Origin: MVRV01 sp964646755
GTDB lineage: Bacteria; Desulfobacterota; Syntrophia; Syntrophales; Smithellaceae
Length of the DNA stretch: 64,000 bases
Assembly: GCA_964646755.1 (NCBI GenBank)
Contig: CAZYIE010000002.1
Location: 62,001 to 126,000, forward strand
Direction of reading: 5' to 3'
In this document: piece by piece, positions 44,268 through 52,960 of the stretch
Numbering within the stretch: the first letter of the stretch is position 1
Layout: each line of letters begins with the position of its first letter
Position numbers and translations under genes: made by a program
Notes under the pieces: generated by a model
Databases searched by the model: none
What the model was told of the DNA's origin: nothing
What the model saw: the letters and a program-made list of their open reading frames with translations, nothing else

Positions 44268-46256
44268 CTATTTGCCTGAACGCACCGGGAGCGCCCGGTA
44301 ACAGTTGTCGCCGGACTGGGGATACCAGCTCCGAAGACCATCGAGGAAATTGAAGTTGGAGGCCTCGGAACCGCGTGTTTCGGAAGCCCACGCCCTATAA
44401 CAAGAAAGACAAATCAATTCTGTTAAATGGCTATCGTATCCACAGGCAGATTTATAAGTTTTAGCTTCATCATACAATCCTGCCAGTTCATCCTGCGTCG
44501 GCATCCGCCAGTCCGAATAACCGCCAGCGCGATAATTCTCGCAATAGCCCTCGGCGGCCACCCAGCTAATATTGCTACCGTTGTCCTTTGCCGCCCACAT
44601 TAGGTTAGTTCGCGTGTCCAGAACCGTATCGTCATCATAGGCGACAAATCGCCCATCATTCCTAATTTCTTTCCGAGCAAGCATGCGTACAGCCTTCTTA
44701 CGCACCGCCTGCGCTGTTGTCTCCTCTTGCTGCAATTCCGATAACTGATCGATTTCTCTAAATGTTCCTGGCGTTTCCAGATCAAATTCTCGCGTTTCCT
44801 TCGTCCCCAAATGGGTGACCTGCACCGCCGTCAGCTTCGTGCTGAGTTTTGCCGCTTCTTCAATCTTAAAGAATCCCTCAGCCTTCAGGTATGTCTTAGT
44901 CTTGTAGAAGTCCTTAGCCATCTCCCGGTCATCATATTTCCAATAAGCTGACCATGATTTTCCTCTATATTGCAGGTGGAGAGGGAAACGGTTGTTATCC
45001 GCATCCGGCGCGCCCAAGTCAACCGTCACGGCACCGCCCTCGGGAAGGGTGAATTTACGCGCCTGTAAATCCTGTAAGCGCTTGACAAAAGGTGACAGGA
45101 CTCTTATCTGTTGTCTCAAGTAATCTACTTTTGCTTCAGCGAGTTTCAGGGCTTCCTCTCTTTTCAGTATTTCCACCACCTCGCCGGTATTACTTTGAGC
45201 CACTCGCACTTGCTGTTTATAGGCCGACATGCGGGCATTGTACTCCGCCGTACTCTCAAAGGCGTCTTTGGGGGCAGGCACGGGTGGCAGTTTAGCGTTT
45301 GACAGGGCCTTCTGCTGGGCGTAGGCGGCTTTCAGGTTTTTCGTATTTTCATTGTACTGGAAATCGAGTCGTGTTTTCAAATTTACTATTTCTCGTTTTA
45401 AGTCCTTCACTTCCGTCATGGCCTGCTTCAGGGAAAGGCTGTCGTTGATGAGACCCCATTGATCCTGCGCCAGTTTTGCTTTCCTGGAAAGGTCGTTCCA
45501 ACGTTGCTCATTTTCCAACTGGGCACGCTTGATGCGGTCTTGTTCCGCCGCCAGTGCCGCTACTTCTTCCCGTTTTGCCTTTTCCTGCTCGGTCAATGTT
45601 CGGCTGATTCGGTCCTGCATTTCCCGTTCCTTCGCGAAGCGCTCCGCTTCGGCACGGCTCAATTCGCCTTTCGCCTTCAGGGCCTGCTCTTCCCGGAAGA
45701 GGCGCTGGCTGTCCCGCTCCCGCTCCAGGGCAAGAGCCTGAGTGTTCAATACTTCCAGGCGTTTCACCTCGAAGCTTTTGAGGTTCGCCAATTTGTTTTC
45801 CAGTTCCCGAACATTCTTCTGGGCATCCTCCAGTTTCCTCAGAGTTCCCTTTTCTTTCATGATTTCTTTGATCTGCTGATCCAGAACGGCAGTGTCCACA
45901 TCAATCCGTGCCTTCACCTTGACATGGACAACACTATCTGCCACCCGGACAGCGGGAACACCGATGATCTTCGCCTGGACAACACCGGAAGCCAGTGCCG
46001 TCACTTCGTCTGACTGGAGCTGATAATTCCGGACTACTGTAAGGGAAGAGATGTATGTCCCGGCCTCTTCGACGGCGAGGCGCTTGGCCTTTTGCAGAGC
46101 GAAAGCCTCTACCTGTTCCTGGCTTTGCCCCCGGCTGACGGCCTCCTCAACTTCTTTTTCAAATACCTTAACCTCGGCAAAGGCGGGATATGTAAAAATA
46201 AATGAGATTAAAATGAAGATGAGTAGAGTTAAACGGAAGTGAATATGTTGAATCAT
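44268..46256 (-). CDS. Exported coiled-coil protein with C-terminal DUF1566 domain
   Basis: A 662-residue protein from the ATG at 46256, with GGAGGG ten bases upstream. A signal peptide (RLTLLIFILISFIFTYPAFA) is followed by a 100-residue domain with repeated Val strands (GVVQAKIIGVPAVRVADSVV), a long charged coiled coil (about 130-400), a beta-rich segment, and a C-terminal DUF1566/Lcl-like domain: VLDTRTNLMWAAKDNGSNIS, YSDWRMPTQDELAGLYD, YRALPVRSG. The DUF1566 end is widespread on secreted or lipoproteins of deltaproteobacteria; it is related to formylglycine-type/lectin-like folds. The combination suggests a periplasmic or surface structural protein. Function unknown. Confidence 0.7.
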   Translation of the reverse strand: MIQHIHFRLTLLIFILISFIFTYPAFAEVKVFEKEVEEAVSRGQSQEQVEAFALQKAKRLAVEEAGTYISSLTVVRNYQLQSDEVTALASGVVQAKIIGVPAVRVADSVVHVKVKARIDVDTAVLDQQIKEIMKEKGTLRKLEDAQKNVRELENKLANLKSFEVKRLEVLNTQALALERERDSQRLFREEQALKAKGELSRAEAERFAKEREMQDRISRTLTEQEKAKREEVAALAAEQDRIKRAQLENEQRWNDLSRKAKLAQDQWGLINDSLSLKQAMTEVKDLKREIVNLKTRLDFQYNENTKNLKAAYAQQKALSNAKLPPVPAPKDAFESTAEYNARMSAYKQQVRVAQSNTGEVVEILKREEALKLAEAKVDYLRQQIRVLSPFVKRLQDLQARKFTLPEGGAVTVDLGAPDADNNRFPLHLQYRGKSWSAYWKYDDREMAKDFYKTKTYLKAEGFFKIEEAAKLSTKLTAVQVTHLGTKETREFDLETPGTFREIDQLSELQQEETTAQAVRKKAVRMLARKEIRNDGRFVAYDDDTVLDTRTNLMWAAKDNGSNISWVAAEGYCENYRAGGYSDWRMPTQDELAGLYDEAKTYKSACGYDSHLTELICLSCYRAWASETRGSEASNFNFLDGLRSWYPQSGDNCYRALPVRSGK

Positions 46257-46337
46257 GGAAAACTGACCCTCCTTCAATTTGGCATGAGAAATCTATTTAA
46301 TTAACAGTTTCATAATCGAATAAACACTTGAGATTAA

Positions 46338-46363
46338 GAACAAGGGGTTGCAACCCCTTGTTC
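46338..46363. repeat. 26-base perfect palindrome below recR
   Basis: Each arm is GAACAAGGGGTTG or its complement with no loop base. It lies four bases beyond the dispersed element that follows recR and about 80 bases above the next gene. It may terminate the dnaX-ybaB-recR transcript or be an operator; there is no strong U run. Confidence 0.6.
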
Positions 46364-46366
46364 AAT

Positions 46367-46494
46367 TGATGACGCCGCAAAAAGATCCAGAGGCAAGGCG
46401 CGCGAATCTTGAGAAGTGAGGCGTATTTTTGCATACGCCGCAACGCCGAAGGATGAAGCGCAACGCAGCATATAGACTTTTTCCGGTGTCATCA
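46367..46494. repeat. Dispersed MITE-like element joined to the recR stop codon
   Basis: About 128 bases with imperfect terminal inverted repeats: TGATGACGCCGCAAAAAG at the left and the complement of TGATGACACCGGAAAAAG at the right, and an inner GGCGTAT...ATACGCC. This type of sequence recurs in deltaproteobacterial genomes. Its right end, TGATGAC, gives the TGA stop of recR (46494-46492). Confidence 0.7.
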
Positions 46495-47091
46495 CATGCC
46501 CCGACGGAATTCCAAGGACTTCGAAATCGTCATCTTATCAATGTATTTCAAATCACCGCCCATGGGCACACCCGTGGCAATGCGGGATATCATGATGTTT
46601 TTTTCTTTGAGAATGCCGGTAATCAACAAAGCGGTGGACTCACCGTGGACATTGGGATTGGTGGCGAGAATTATTTCGGTAATGTTACCGTTCGCGATCC
46701 GCAGCAGAAGTTCACCGAGGCGCAAATGCTCCGGCCCGATACCGTCGAGCGGTGCCAGAGCGCCATGCAGAACATGGTAAGTTCCGCAGAAAACTCCGCT
46801 TTCTTCAATTGCGGCCAGAGCGTCCGGCTCTTCCACAACGCAAATTACGCTCTGATCGCGGGTTTCATCATGACAAATGTAACAGACTTCATCTTCCGTC
46901 GGATTCAAACAAATCCGGCACAGTTTGATCTTGCGCTTTACCTCGACAATGCTTTCGGCTAGTTTGCGCACATCATCTTCAGTGGCCCGCAAAATGTAAT
47001 TGGCTAACCTTGCCGCTGTTTTTTCGCCAATGCCGGGAAGTTTGGCCAGCTCGGAGATCAGACGCTTAATTGGTTGGGCGTATGCTTTCAT
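46492..47091 (-). CDS. recR: Recombination protein RecR
   Basis: A 199-residue protein: helix-hairpin-helix LAKLPGIGEKTAARLANYIL, zinc finger CRICLNPTEDEVCYIC, and the Toprim domain VCVVEEPDALAAIEESGVF with HVLHGALAPLDGIGPEHL. RecR acts with RecO/RecF in loading RecA at gaps. The usual end of the protein (after LEFRRG) is replaced by MTISKSLEFRRGM and a stop within the dispersed element. It is nine bases below ybaB. Confidence 0.95.
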   Translation of the reverse strand: MKAYAQPIKRLISELAKLPGIGEKTAARLANYILRATEDDVRKLAESIVEVKRKIKLCRICLNPTEDEVCYICHDETRDQSVICVVEEPDALAAIEESGVFCGTYHVLHGALAPLDGIGPEHLRLGELLLRIANGNITEIILATNPNVHGESTALLITGILKEKNIMISRIATGVPMGGDLKYIDKMTISKSLEFRRGM

Positions 47092-47099
47092 AATTAACT

Positions 47100-47414
47100 T
47101 TACATGCCCATGCCGGGGATATTCAACCCGCCGGTAATTTTTGCCATCTCCGAAGATGCCATTTCCTGTGCCTTGCGGATTCCTTCATTGACCGCGGCAA
47201 CAATTAAGTCTTGCAGCATTTCAATATCTTCGGGGTTGACTACATCCTTTTCAATTTTCAACGAGACGATTTCAAACTTGCCATTGATTACTACCTTTAC
47301 CATACCGCCACCGGCCTGCGCTTCAATTGTACGTAGCTCCAATTCTTGCTGCATTTGGCCTATCCGCTCCTGCATCTTTTTTGCCTGTTTCATGATATTG
47401 CCAAAATTATTCAC
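47100..47414 (-). CDS. ybaB: YbaB/EbfC nucleoid-associated protein
   Basis: A 104-residue protein with the family pattern NIMKQAKKMQERIGQMQQEL, GGGMVKVVINGKFEIVSLKI and a Met/Gly-rich tail. It is a small dimeric DNA-binding protein, almost always found between dnaX and recR, as here (one base from the dnaX stop). Confidence 0.95.
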   Translation of the reverse strand: MNNFGNIMKQAKKMQERIGQMQQELELRTIEAQAGGGMVKVVINGKFEIVSLKIEKDVVNPEDIEMLQDLIVAAVNEGIRKAQEMASSEMAKITGGLNIPGMGM

Positions 47415-47415
47415 T

Positions 47416-49125
47416 TTAATCCATCCCTCCTGTTTTTGTTTTAATCTCTACTATCTGGGCGCCCTCGAATTCATCCAAAACTTTCTGTAAAAGAGGGCTA
47501 TTCATTGCTTCACGCTTAATATCATTCACATTATTTGCCTTACTGCGCCCATTACCGGAATTCCCATTGATTTTATCAACTTCAATTGTTGCTATTTTTA
47601 TCGCTACATCTTTGTTGAAGAATTTTTTCGCAATTTGTTCGAGCTCTTCCTTTGGCAATTTTTCATTGATATTTTCCAGAAAAACATAACCCTTAGGAAA
47701 GCTCAATGTCAGAATACCCTCGGCAAAATTGATAGTGTCTGCCGCAAAGATTTTCGCCCCTAAAATCGGGCTTTCTCTCTTGATAAATTTTTTAAAATTC
47801 TCGCAAAGTTCAGTAGGATTGATTGTCTGCTTATTCTCGGCAATAAGATTATCCGGCACGGCAACAGACTCCGTAATACTATTTCCCCAACTTGGTTTCG
47901 CTGTCGCTGGCGGCATTTTCGTCAATGATTGCTCTGTTGATTCCCGCCGGGACATATTCTCCGGGGCAACAAATCCGGACTGAAGTTTTTGCTCCAGGGT
48001 TTCGATGGCCGAGACGATTTCACCGATGGGAATTACCGGTTCGAGGTAGGCCATCCGGACAAGAATTGTTTCCAGTTTTAAACGGGTTTCCTGAGTACGG
48101 CGAAAGCTATCCTCTTCGGCGATGAGCATTTCTACATACCGCTGCAATGTTTCCCTAGTAGTGTTTTTTACCTGATTTTTCAGTGCTGCAATTTGCTCCG
48201 GAGCAATGTCAAAGGAAGAACTGCCGTCGGCAGCGATCTTAACTAAAAGCATGTTGCGAAAATGTTTGAGCATCATCTGGTAAAATTGTTTCATATCCAA
48301 CCCGGCCAAATAGGCCTCTTCCAGAATCAGCAGACAGGCGCCGGCATCTCGCTGCGCAATTGCTTCCGAAATCCGGAAAAGATATTTGCGGTCAACAAGC
48401 CCCAGGATATCTTCCACGTCGGCATCATTAATATTCATTCCGGCATAGGATATAACCTGATCAAAAACACTCTGGGCGTCGCGCATGCTGCCGTCGCCGG
48501 CTTCGGCAATCCAGGAAAGACCTACTTCGCTGATTTTGATATTTTCGCTCTTGGCCACTTTTCCTAAATTATCCGCAATCTCTGCAAGCGAAATCCTGCG
48601 GAAATCGTAGCACTGGCAGCGGGAAAGAATTGTCGCCGGAACTTTATGGTTTTCCGTTGTGGCGAAAATGAATTTAACATGGGACGGAGGCTCTTCGAGT
48701 GTTTTCAAAAGCGCGTTGAAAGCTGCACCCGACAGCATGTGCACTTCGTCAATAATATATATTTTGTATTTGGCGGCAGCCGGAGCAAATTTGACATTTT
48801 CCCGCAGTGCCCGGATTTCATCAACGCCGTTGTTGGAGGCGCCGTCTATCTCGCGCACATCCAGCGAGGAACCATCGGTAATTTCCTTGCAGTTCGCGCA
48901 TTGATTGCAGGGAATTGGCGTCGGACCTTTTTCACAATTGAGAGATTTGGCCAGTATTCTGGCTATGGTAGTCTTGCCCACACCGCGCGGCCCGCTAAAA
49001 AGAAAAGCATGGGCCACATGCCCCTGACTGATGGCATTACGCAGGGTTTTGACAACATGCTCCTGACCGGCGACATCTTCAAAAGATTGGGGACGGAATT
49101 TGCGGGCTAAAACAAGATATTCCAA
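47416..49125 (-). CDS. dnaX: DNA polymerase III subunits gamma and tau
   Basis: A 569-residue protein. The start is the TTG at 49125: it has AGGAG five bases upstream and gives MEYLVLARKFRPQSFEDVAG. The open frame runs 43 codons further, but that part comes from a dispersed repeat and does not fit DnaX. Walker A is FSGPRGVGKTTIARIL; the zinc module is IPCNQCANCKEI; the DExH motif is YIIDEVHML; SRC box ILSRCQCYDF. The C-terminal tau-like region is short. It is the clamp-loader ATPase. Confidence 0.95.
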   Translation of the reverse strand: MEYLVLARKFRPQSFEDVAGQEHVVKTLRNAISQGHVAHAFLFSGPRGVGKTTIARILAKSLNCEKGPTPIPCNQCANCKEITDGSSLDVREIDGASNNGVDEIRALRENVKFAPAAAKYKIYIIDEVHMLSGAAFNALLKTLEEPPSHVKFIFATTENHKVPATILSRCQCYDFRRISLAEIADNLGKVAKSENIKISEVGLSWIAEAGDGSMRDAQSVFDQVISYAGMNINDADVEDILGLVDRKYLFRISEAIAQRDAGACLLILEEAYLAGLDMKQFYQMMLKHFRNMLLVKIAADGSSSFDIAPEQIAALKNQVKNTTRETLQRYVEMLIAEEDSFRRTQETRLKLETILVRMAYLEPVIPIGEIVSAIETLEQKLQSGFVAPENMSRRESTEQSLTKMPPATAKPSWGNSITESVAVPDNLIAENKQTINPTELCENFKKFIKRESPILGAKIFAADTINFAEGILTLSFPKGYVFLENINEKLPKEELEQIAKKFFNKDVAIKIATIEVDKINGNSGNGRSKANNVNDIKREAMNSPLLQKVLDEFEGAQIVEIKTKTGGMD

Positions 49126-49150
49126 TTGAACTCCTGATGCCATTCGCTTT

Positions 49151-49230
49151 CTTCGGCTAACTTTGTTGGCTGCGTCGTCGGCATCCTCAACGTATTTAAA
49201 ATACGCCTCGTCGCCTCCTTCTTGCCGAAG
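49151..49230. repeat. Dispersed element upstream of dnaX
   Basis: Bounded by CTTCGGC (49151-49157) and GCCGAAG (49224-49230), with a central CGTAT...ATACG palindrome (49191-49205). The inner GAGGCGTATTT motif resembles that of the element at 46367-46494. It accounts for the artificial N-terminal extension of the dnaX frame. The rest of 49126-49349 holds the dnaX ribosome site and nothing else recognised. Confidence 0.55.
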
Positions 49231-49349
49231 CTGATCCTGTGACCGGAAGCGCATCCCGTAGGGGAGCGCATAGTGAAAAAGTCACTTACCTTGCCGGTAA
49301 TTGTCACCTGCAAGGTGGCAATTACAATCGAAACGGCACTTAATTAACT

Positions 49350-49452
49350 GGTGGCCAGGTTTACCGCAACACACGATGGACATTGCTGCCGCTGCTTCCT
49401 TCCGGACCTGACGGGGTTCACAAGCCTCCGTTGCGCGGGACCCGGCCACACT
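49350..49452 (-). ncRNA. ffs: Small signal recognition particle RNA (4.5S type)
   Basis: On the minus strand the core GTCAGGTCCGGAAGGAAGC is the universal SRP domain IV sequence with its GGAA tetraloop. The ends pair: GTGTGGCCGGG with CCTGGCCACC. About 100 bases, as usual for the short bacterial form. It lies between dnaX and the lipid operon, as in many bacteria where ffs neighbours dnaX. Ends are approximate. Confidence 0.95.
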
Positions 49453-49584
49453 ATTTTAGATATGCTTCACCGTGGCTTTTAATTGATAAATGAGCAGGAA
49501 TCAACTCAAATTTTTGTCAGCCTCTGGCAAAGCCAAATTTTATCGTTATTACAATATATTACGATATGCACCTTTGAAAAGCAA

Positions 49585-50211
49585 TTAGAGAAGAAATGCG
49601 TAGGAGATAAATTGTCCATCATGGCTTAAACTGATGTCGAAGGGAGTCTTTTTATTTTCATAATAAAGATATGGCGGTTGAATCTCAAGGCCTTTCTGGG
49701 CTCTCCTGATTTCCATATCCCGGAAATTTAAGGAATAAATATCGGCCAACCTCCGCGACAGGCAATCGCGCACAAATACCGAAGGTTCAACATTTTCCCC
49801 GGATGCAATTTTCGGCAAGGACTCAACCCCCCAGATTATTTTATCCAGATCAGGCAAATTATCTGCGCCAATACAGTGCACATAGCTCTCCGGGCAAGCC
49901 AGTTGAACAAAAACACTGTTTCCCGCAGGCAGGATAACTTCGCCATTTGCCCACCGGCTCTCGGTCGAATTTAACCGCACTAACCACTGTCGCGGCAGAA
50001 AAGACGCCTCTGCCGAAGATTTGCTGATTACCTTGAAGGCTGTTTCTTTACAGGCCCAGAGCGCCCAGAGCGCCCTATCCGGATTTTCCGCATCCTGTAC
50101 AAATTCTATTTCAGCAGGAGCGAGGATTTTCTTCAGATACCGGAAATCCCTGCTTTTCTGCGCATTCGCCGGATGTTGTAAGTCCACAACATCGTTGCCG
50201 ATGCAAGACAA
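49585..50211 (-). CDS. 4'-phosphopantetheinyl transferase
   Basis: A 208-residue protein: MSCIGNDVVDLQHPAN at the N terminus (metal-binding Asp), ALWALWACKETAFKVIS (the W-x-x-KE-x-x-x-K motif) and DISLSHDGQFISYAF. It would convert the apo ACP encoded four genes upstream into the holo form. Its first 101 bases overlap the end of the acyltransferase gene in another frame; the conserved GNDVVDL at residue 5 shows that this start is real. Confidence 0.88.
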   Translation of the reverse strand: MSCIGNDVVDLQHPANAQKSRDFRYLKKILAPAEIEFVQDAENPDRALWALWACKETAFKVISKSSAEASFLPRQWLVRLNSTESRWANGEVILPAGNSVFVQLACPESYVHCIGADNLPDLDKIIWGVESLPKIASGENVEPSVFVRDCLSRRLADIYSLNFRDMEIRRAQKGLEIQPPYLYYENKKTPFDISLSHDGQFISYAFLL

Positions 50212-50935
50212 AATACTTTTCCTCCATTTGCACTAAGCGGTCAATTATTTGTGTTGCATATTCGCGCTGGGCGCGCAAACCGGAGGCCACGGCACGCTCC
50301 GGTGTATACACTTCCACTTGAGCATAGAATTTCTCTCCCCAGTCCGGTATAAAGCTGTAATTTTTCTGTTTATCGCCCCGCACATACATACACATGATCT
50401 TGCAGTCTTCCACATCCTGGACAAAACGTCCGACTCCGTACGAGAAGCCTTCCTTATCCACCCGCCCGTTGCGGGAACGCCCGCCTTCCGGAAAGATCAT
50501 AATATTCTGGGAGTCCCGCAGCAGATAAATACATTTATCCAGCGTTTTCTTTGTTTTTTCCCGGGGACCACCCCGGTTGATCGGAATGCATTTGGACAGA
50601 TAACATAATACGGTCAAAACAATATTGCTTTGAAAATTGGTTCTTTCCGGCAAATTCCACGGCAGACGGGGATAATCTTTAATATGCCGGCCTAAGCTGA
50701 AAAGCGCATACGTCAAAATAAAAGAATCAATCATCGTCAGATGATTGGCACAAATAATCCATGGCCCTTTGTGCCGGGAAAATTCTGCGGCACATTGACG
50801 GCGGATTTCTTTTAAATTACGTACGCGGTAAAATAAAATCCGGGAGCCAAAAAAATATAATGGTGCAATAAAAATAATGGTGATACGCCCGATTAAATTT
50901 TGCACGACAAGAAACAATTTGGATTTTCTATCCAT
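50111..50935 (-). CDS. PlsC-type lysophospholipid/glycerolipid acyltransferase
   Basis: A 274-residue membrane-associated acyltransferase. An N-terminal hydrophobic segment (VVQNLIGRITIIFIAPLYFF) is followed by the motifs IICANHLTMIDSFIL (HX4D variant, NH-x4-D), CIPINRGG and IMIFPEGGRSRNG. The last 35 residues (from about HRQRCCGLTT) are read from within the phosphopantetheinyl transferase gene and carry no family signal. It would acylate a glycerol or other acceptor with the product of the ACP-based pathway encoded in the operon. Confidence 0.88.
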   Translation of the reverse strand: MDRKSKLFLVVQNLIGRITIIFIAPLYFFGSRILFYRVRNLKEIRRQCAAEFSRHKGPWIICANHLTMIDSFILTYALFSLGRHIKDYPRLPWNLPERTNFQSNIVLTVLCYLSKCIPINRGGPREKTKKTLDKCIYLLRDSQNIMIFPEGGRSRNGRVDKEGFSYGVGRFVQDVEDCKIMCMYVRGDKQKNYSFIPDWGEKFYAQVEVYTPERAVASGLRAQREYATQIIDRLVQMEEKYFVLHRQRCCGLTTSGECAEKQGFPVSEENPRSC

Positions 50936-50939
50936 TTTT

Positions 50940-51188
50940 TTACCCGAGTTTTTGTTTAATTACCCTTACGGCATCGCCAATTGTCCGAATCTTATCGGCC
51001 TCATCATCATCGATGCTGATGCCATAAACATCTTCACACTTAATGATAACGTCAACCAGACGGGCGGAATTGACCTTTAAATCATTAAGAATGTGCGTCT
51101 CCAGTGTTGCTTTTTCCAGAAGCGTAACGTCTTTAGTATAAGCTTTTAAAATATTAACCATTTCTTCAAATATTTTTTTCTCTTCCAT
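50940..51188 (-). CDS. Acyl carrier protein
   Basis: An 82-residue acidic helical protein. The phosphopantetheine Ser is Ser41 in NDLKVNSARLVDVI, where the usual D-S-L is N-S-A, so it is a diverged, probably dedicated carrier. Helix 3 has DVYGISIDDDEADKIRTIGD. It lies between the KAS gene and the acyltransferase, with 24 and 4 bases around it. Confidence 0.9.
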   Translation of the reverse strand: MEEKKIFEEMVNILKAYTKDVTLLEKATLETHILNDLKVNSARLVDVIIKCEDVYGISIDDDEADKIRTIGDAVRVIKQKLG

Positions 51189-51212
51189 AATGCTGTTCTC
51201 CTTTTAAGATAA

Positions 51213-52493
51213 TTATTTTTCTTCCCATTTTTTAAATATGAGACAACTGTTGACGTCACCAAAACCAAAACCGGCTTTGGCAATAATTCGCAGTTGCGGA
51301 TAATTCATACATTTTTGCGGAATTTTTTCCGCGTACTGGACAATATCAGGATGAACATCTTCGCTGTTGATGGACGGATGTAAAAACCCTTTATAAAGTT
51401 GCAGCACAGTGGCCACACATTCGATTGCCCCGGCTGCCCCCAGACAATGTCCAATCAACGATTTTGTGGAATTAATGTAGGGAAAATTCTTAGGACCGCG
51501 CCCCAGAGCCACCGCCCAATTTTTTATTTCATAAGGATCGGCATATGTTGCGGTCAAATGGCCGTTAATGGCGTCTATCTCGGCAGGGTCGATCCCGGCA
51601 TCGGCAATCGCCGCCAGAATACATCTTCTCACACCTTCCGGATTAGGAGCGGTCATAGAACCACCCATTCGCTGTCCGCCGCTATTCACATGACCGCCGA
51701 GTATTTCCGCATAAATTCGGGCACCCCGCAATTGCGCCGTTTCCAAATCTTCCAAAACCAGCATTGCTCCACCCGCCCCCGGAACAAAACCGCAGGCGGA
51801 AGCACTCATCGGCCTCGAGCCGGCAGCCGGATCATCATTATACTTACGGCAGATTACCCGCATGGCGTCAAAACCACCCCAGATATACGGAGAAGCGCCT
51901 TCCGAACCACCGGCCACCATGCGGCGGGCTAAGCCCCGCCTTATTCGTCCCACAGCTTCAATGATCGCTTCGTTACCGGTACTGCATGCTGAGGAATTAG
52001 AGGTAACCTGATTGCCGGCAGCAATTAAGCCACCGATCCGGCCACTGGTTCCGCTGTTCATGACCTGTTCAACAATCCGGCTGCCCATCCGCCGGACCTT
52101 GCCTTCATTAATCATCGGCACCACCGTCTGGGCAATGGTGTCCATTCCCCCGATTCCTGATCCGGCAATGACTCCGGTATCCCAATCCACCGTATCATCG
52201 TCACTGTCCGGTATTTTTAAACCGGCATCTCTCCAGGCATCGACCGCCGAGACTGAAGCGTAGCCGATATTATCATTAATGGACAATAGCTTCTCGTGAT
52301 CAAAATATTCTTTACGAATCTCATCGAAATTTTCCGGCACTCCGGCAATCTGACAGGAAAAATTCAGCTCTCGCAAAAGAGGAATAAAACGAATGCCCGA
52401 ACGGCCTTCCCGCAAAGCCAGTTCAAAATTATTCAGACCATGAGCATTAGGGGCAACCACACCCATTCCTGTTACCACTACTCTCTTTTTCAT
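51213..52493 (-). CDS. Beta-ketoacyl-ACP synthase (FabF-like)
   Basis: A 426-residue thiolase-fold condensing enzyme. Nucleophile Cys is in SNSSACSTGNEAIIEA (near residue 169); the His residues are in NGHLTATYADPYE (where FabF has H-G-T-S-T) and LIGHCLGAAGAIECV. The HLTAT variant separates it from housekeeping FabF. Its ATG overlaps the dehydratase stop (ATGA). It would extend the ACP-bound chain. Confidence 0.9.
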   Translation of the reverse strand: MKKRVVVTGMGVVAPNAHGLNNFELALREGRSGIRFIPLLRELNFSCQIAGVPENFDEIRKEYFDHEKLLSINDNIGYASVSAVDAWRDAGLKIPDSDDDTVDWDTGVIAGSGIGGMDTIAQTVVPMINEGKVRRMGSRIVEQVMNSGTSGRIGGLIAAGNQVTSNSSACSTGNEAIIEAVGRIRRGLARRMVAGGSEGASPYIWGGFDAMRVICRKYNDDPAAGSRPMSASACGFVPGAGGAMLVLEDLETAQLRGARIYAEILGGHVNSGGQRMGGSMTAPNPEGVRRCILAAIADAGIDPAEIDAINGHLTATYADPYEIKNWAVALGRGPKNFPYINSTKSLIGHCLGAAGAIECVATVLQLYKGFLHPSINSEDVHPDIVQYAEKIPQKCMNYPQLRIIAKAGFGFGDVNSCLIFKKWEEK

Positions 52494-52960
52494 TTAGCTA
52501 CTCCCATTCCGGCTAATTTCCCCTGACAGACGACTTCACTGTTTTCTCTCTCCATAGTTAAATCGACTTTTATAGCCCCTTTGCGAAAATATATTTTTTT
52601 GCCTTTCACAATCACCCGTTCACCGGGGGAAACAATACCTCTAAACTCCACGTTGTCGGCCAAAGAAAATAAACTCAAGGGCCCTTGCATCTGACTCGGT
52701 CTGACATTTTTTTGACAAGCTAAAAGATACATCCCGAAAGCAACCACCCCAATTTGCGCCATCGTCTCAATCAGAATCACCCCCGGTGTAATTGGCTGGC
52801 CGGGAAAGTGGCCAAGATAAAAAAATGCATCAGCGCGAAAGCGATAGGCACCGATAATCTCCTCTTCATTCAGATTGATAATTTCATCGATAAAGCGAAA
52901 AGGCTCCTGCTGCGGCACAAGCGCTAAAACCTCACGGATTATGCCGTCATCAGCCACCAT
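52490..52960 (-). CDS. FabZ/FabA-like beta-hydroxyacyl-ACP dehydratase
   Basis: A 156-residue hot-dog-fold protein from the ATG at 52960 with GGGGGG just upstream; a longer start would overlap fabG more. Motifs: PQQEPFRFIDEIINLN, HFPGQPITPGVILIETMAQ (catalytic His and, in place of the usual Glu in helix, IETMAQ) and GIVSPGERVIVKGK. It overlaps the fabG end by 11 bases. It removes water in the chain-elongation cycle of the operon. Confidence 0.88.
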   Translation of the reverse strand: MVADDGIIREVLALVPQQEPFRFIDEIINLNEEEIIGAYRFRADAFFYLGHFPGQPITPGVILIETMAQIGVVAFGMYLLACQKNVRPSQMQGPLSLFSLADNVEFRGIVSPGERVIVKGKKIYFRKGAIKVDLTMERENSEVVCQGKLAGMGVAK

